Shown here: piece after piece, positions 24,426 through 26,355 of the stretch
Position numbering within the stretch: position 1 is the first letter of the stretch
Layout: each line of letters opens with the position of its first letter
NCBI GenBank assembly: GCA_018365455.1
Contig: JAGZJZ010000078.1
Location: 1-26,355, forward strand
DNA: 26,355 bases
Direction of reading: 5' to 3'
Source of the DNA: Clostridiales bacterium
GTDB taxonomy: Bacteria > Bacillota > Clostridia > Lachnospirales > Lachnospiraceae
Notes under the pieces: model-generated
What the model was told of the DNA's origin: nothing
Seen by the model: the letters and a program-made list of their open reading frames with translations, nothing else
Databases searched by the model: none
Program-made: the position numbers and the translations under genes

Positions 24426-24466
24426 GAAAAAGATGAGCCCCCCAAAAAGGTACGTAGATTCATCTT
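24426..24466 (-). terminator. Terminator-like hairpin at the 3' side of the structured RNA
   Basis: AAGATGA (24466-24460 on the minus strand) pairs perfectly with TCATCTT (24436-24430), and the T run extends to five. The 23-nt loop contains TACC and a run of six G. It begins 14 nt past the closing helix of the RNA at 24481-24740, so it may define that RNA's 3' end. Confidence 0.55.
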
Positions 24467-24480
24467 AAGTATTCCGATTC

Positions 24481-24747
24481 AAAAACAGATATAGGGATCA
24501 GAGTCTATATAGCAAATATTTTACTTTTACTACTCTTATTGACCGTTTCACAAGTTTGATGTGCCAGGATGCACACTGGTTATGAAGTAACCAACTTATA
24601 AAATTTGAGCTTTTAACTCAATCAATAAGGCAACAAACGTTGCCAATCGGCAGTTGACCCGGCTGTCCGCATGGCCTTAACTTTCCAAAACGAAAGTGGT
24701 CAAAAATATTTGCATGGGAAGACCTGATAAATCTGTTTTTCCATACG
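24481..24747 (-). ncRNA. Candidate structured RNA or riboswitch upstream of speD
   Basis: Four nested long-range helices form in the correct order on the minus strand: 24731-24740 with 24481-24490 (10 bp, perfect), 24721-24728 with 24497-24505 (8 bp, one bulged base), 24703-24713 with 24512-24522 (11 bp, perfect) and 24698-24702 with 24540-24544 (5 bp). They enclose five local hairpins: 24680-24697, 24629-24644 (6 bp, 4-nt loop), 24605-24621, 24577-24593 and 24560-24575. The section 24645-24679 is GC-rich and may also pair. Transcription would start near 24746 from the promoter at 24753-24781. I see no T-box, SAM, lysine, c-di-AMP, SRP, tmRNA or RNase P signature. It could be a polyamine-responsive leader or an independent ncRNA. 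Confidence 0.6.
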
Positions 24748-24752
24748 ATTTT

Positions 24753-24781
24753 AATATAGCATAGGTGGTCTGGGAAGTCAA
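24753..24781 (-). promoter_or_regulatory. Sigma-A promoter of the speD leader RNA
   Basis: Minus-strand TTGACT (24781-24776), exactly 17 bp, TATATT (24758-24753). The -35 sits 9 nt past the degV stop codon. The first bases of the candidate structured RNA lie about 7 nt downstream of the -10. Confidence 0.75.
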
Positions 24782-24789
24782 TAAAAAAA

Positions 24790-25662
24790 TTACACACGAA
24801 CCTTTCCGTAATAGCACAGTCCAAGTGCACCGGGACCGGCATGTGTACCGATACTGGGGCTGACATCATTGATGATAATATTTTGAATACCCAGTTTTTC
24901 CCTTATTTGTGATGCGGCAAATTCTGCATCCTGAATACAGTCACCATGAATGATTCCGATGGGGCGGCTCTTGTCATAGTTTTCTTCCAGGGTTGCTTTC
25001 ATATTCTCTACTAAAGCAGTAAGTGACTTTTTACGTCCGCGCACGGTAGACAGCGGAACCAGTTTTCCCTCCGGATTAACATACAGGATGGGTTTAATAT
25101 TAATCATACTGCCAAATACCGCAGCAACTTTGGAAACCCTTCCCCCACGCTGCAAATGATGCAGGTCATCAACGGTAAACTGTACATTACCGTGAAGCTT
25201 TTCTTCTTCCAAAACGGCTGTAATTTCATCTATTGATTTCCCTTTTTCCTTTAATTCCAGGGCACGAAGGACAAGAAGGGTTTCTCCCAGAGATACCGTG
25301 AGAGAATCAATTACCTGAATCCTGGTTCCGGGATATTCTTCCATAAGTTCTCTGGCTGCAACCGCAACATTATTATAACTGCCACTCAGGTTGGAGGAAA
25401 ATGCAATATGCAGGATGTCCAGTCCCTCTTTCAACAATGCTTCAAAGCGCTGGCGGATGACTGCCGGATTATTAGCCATGGAAGTTGGAAGTGCACCTTC
25501 CCGCATCTTTTTGTAGAATTCAGATGGAGTCAGGTGCTTTTCATCCCCATAGACATCCTCTCCGAAAGCATAATATTGGGGAATAATCGTTAAATTATAT
25601 TTTTCTATGTATTCCGATGGAAGATCGGAATTGGAATCTGTAGTAATCACAAAATTATTCAT
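24790..25662 (-). CDS. DegV family fatty-acid-binding protein
   Basis: A 290-aa cytoplasmic protein of the DegV/FakB family. Members bind one fatty acid and in some Firmicutes present it to the kinase FakA for phosphorylation. Landmarks are the N-terminal VITTDSNSDLP, the PTSMANNPAVI loop, IAFSSNLSGSYNNVAVA, IDSLTVSLGETLLV, the LHHLQRGGRVSK loop, INIKPILYVNPEGKL and the C-terminal SIGTHAGPGALGL. The length is standard. AAAGGAGA precedes the ATG and a consensus promoter lies further upstream. No fakA is in the window. The polyamine leader promoter begins just past its stop codon, so read-through is possible. Confidence 0.93.
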   Translation of the reverse strand: MNNFVITTDSNSDLPSEYIEKYNLTIIPQYYAFGEDVYGDEKHLTPSEFYKKMREGALPTSMANNPAVIRQRFEALLKEGLDILHIAFSSNLSGSYNNVAVAARELMEEYPGTRIQVIDSLTVSLGETLLVLRALELKEKGKSIDEITAVLEEEKLHGNVQFTVDDLHHLQRGGRVSKVAAVFGSMINIKPILYVNPEGKLVPLSTVRGRKKSLTALVENMKATLEENYDKSRPIGIIHGDCIQDAEFAASQIREKLGIQNIIINDVSPSIGTHAGPGALGLCYYGKVRV

Positions 25663-25710
25663 GGAAGTCTCCTTTTGTTATAGATTCAAAAGATTTGATA
25701 ATCAAAGTAT

Positions 25711-25739
25711 ATAGTATATGAAAAAAATGAGGTTGTCAA
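25711..25739 (-). promoter_or_regulatory. Sigma-A promoter of the DegV gene
   Basis: Minus-strand TTGACA (25739-25734), exactly 17 bp, TACTAT (25716-25711), about 49 bp before the start codon at 25662. Confidence 0.8.
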
Positions 25740-25786
25740 TGATAAAATGTTATGGTGTAGCGGTAATGAAACCGCATTATTTTTGA

Positions 25787-26146
25787 CAACACCAGACAGA
25801 AAATTCCTATCTGCTTATGCCAAGACATATTAATGGTTATGGCAGATTGTTTGGAGGAATGCTGATGCAGTGGATAGATGAAATCGCCGGTATTGTGGCG
25901 AATCGGCATGCACAGACGGAGGTTACCACAGCGGCAATTGATAATTTGCAGTTCAAATCAGGCATATCTGAACCAGACCGTTGTGTTGAATGGAAAGATT
26001 ACCTATGCGGGTGGTAGCCATTGATCAGGGGGGAATCCTGTACAGATTCCAGGACTGGCACTGGAGACGGAAGCTGCCCGGGCTGAGTGGGAAGGCGGAG
26101 AAAAAGGTATCAGCTTCGGAAAACCAGGAGACAGGAAGGATATTAA
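25787..26146 (+). pseudogene. Decayed acyl-CoA thioesterase (hotdog, YciA/YkhA type)
   Basis: Three pieces of one gene can be read. The first frame gives YLLMPRHINGYGRLFGGMLM, WIDEIAGIVANRHAQTEV and TTAAIDNLQFKSG, the hotdog core of acyl-CoA thioesterases. A one-base loss near 25961-25965 shifts to a frame reading YLNQTVVLNGKITYAGGS, which stops at TGA 26022-26024. The family C-terminus PGLALETEAARAEWEGGEK follows in the same frame from 26046. About 30-40 expected residues between GGS and PGL are missing. A second shift in the A run near 26101-26105 leads to RYQLRKTRRQEGY and stop at 26146. The N-terminal start codon is also gone, with TGA at 25784. It cannot make an active enzyme. Confidence 0.88.
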
Positions 26147-26177
26147 GATTAGGATTGTCGTGATGATATGGTGAACA

Positions 26178-26326
26178 CTTTATATGTGGTCTATGAAAAG
26201 CATTATATTTGGGTTTTGTTGAGTAAGGACGCTTTGTAGATGGAGGTAGTGCACGGAAAGATGGGCGTGGGAAACTGGTATGGACTCCGTCAGCTGGCCG
26301 CAGAACTGGTATTTTCTAACCTTTCC
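26178..26326 (+). repeat. Right copy of the imperfect inverted repeat of about 150 bp
   Basis: This matches the reverse complement of 1-149. The block 26201-26260 is about 93% identical, and the block about 26297-26326 has two or three differences. The roughly 37-nt segment between them is unrelated to the corresponding core of the left copy. It follows directly on the decayed thioesterase gene. An open frame from ATG 26240 runs off the window end, but the left copy does not keep that frame, so I do not call it a gene. Confidence 0.7.
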
Positions 26327-26355
26327 GAAGCGCTTTTTGGCGGCACGCGGGCATT

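Noticed and set aside
24481..24747. tmRNA, SRP RNA, RNase P or SAM riboswitch
   Set aside because: None of their diagnostic sequences was found: no tag-peptide frame or CCA-type end, no GGAAGCAG SRP loop, no GAGGAAAGTCC RNase P block, no SAM-I core.
26240..26355. Open frame running off the right end inside the repeat
   Set aside because: The left repeat copy does not preserve the frame, and there is no good ribosome binding site.

Overview
The window reads as chromosome of a low-to-mid GC Gram-positive anaerobe of the class Clostridia, most likely a Lachnospiraceae member. This rests on strong AGGAGG-type ribosome binding sites, sigma-A promoters of the TTGACA-17-TATAAT type, meso-diaminopimelate dehydrogenase, a Rpn-type PD-(D/E)XK protein, and protein sequences typical of gut Clostridia. 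The lineage call is inference from sequence character, not from a database search. No rRNA, tRNA, CRISPR array, complete insertion sequence or phage gene was seen.

Left part (1-7610). An imperfect repeat of about 150 bp (1-149) is followed by a divergent pair: a WYL-domain regulator (minus) and an isochorismatase-fold hydrolase (plus). Next is a YyaL/DUF255-type gene that is broken by a 20-nt insertion exactly at its thioredoxin-like CxxC motif. Then comes an OmpR-type response regulator and histidine kinase overlapping by ATGA. They are followed by a BcrA/LanF-like ABC ATPase and one ABC-2 permease, whose promoter carries 11-bp-spaced repeats. This looks like a peptide-antibiotic sensing and resistance module, closed by a terminator.

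Centre (7611-15455). A potassium uptake operon holds a 33-aa membrane protein, kdpF, kdpA, kdpB, kdpC and kdpD. Three points stand out: phased direct repeats in the promoter region, a 229-nt kdpB-kdpC spacer with two degenerate copies of a hairpin-forming repeat, and a KdpD that has the ATP-binding and c-di-AMP-binding motifs but no kinase domain and no adjacent kdpE. A GNAT acetyltransferase with its own consensus promoter follows.

Right part (15456-24790). A PD-(D/E)XK nuclease-like protein and meso-DAP dehydrogenase lie on the plus strand. They converge on a six-gene minus-strand polyamine operon, transcribed speD-speA-speE-speB-CASDH-nspC. It appears to encode both known spermidine routes: decarboxylated-SAM aminopropyl transfer (SpeD/SpeE), and the carboxyspermidine route from aspartate semialdehyde (CASDH/CASDC), fed by SpeA and SpeB. 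Ahead of speD is a 507-nt non-coding stretch. It has a consensus promoter, a roughly 265-nt RNA closed by four nested long-range helices (10, 8, 11 and 5 bp) around a core with five local hairpins, and then two terminator-like hairpins. This is the best candidate for an undescribed element: a structured leader or riboswitch for polyamine genes, or an independent ncRNA.

Right end (24790-26355). A DegV family gene with its own promoter, a decayed acyl-CoA thioesterase pseudogene, and a second copy of the end repeat in inverted orientation.
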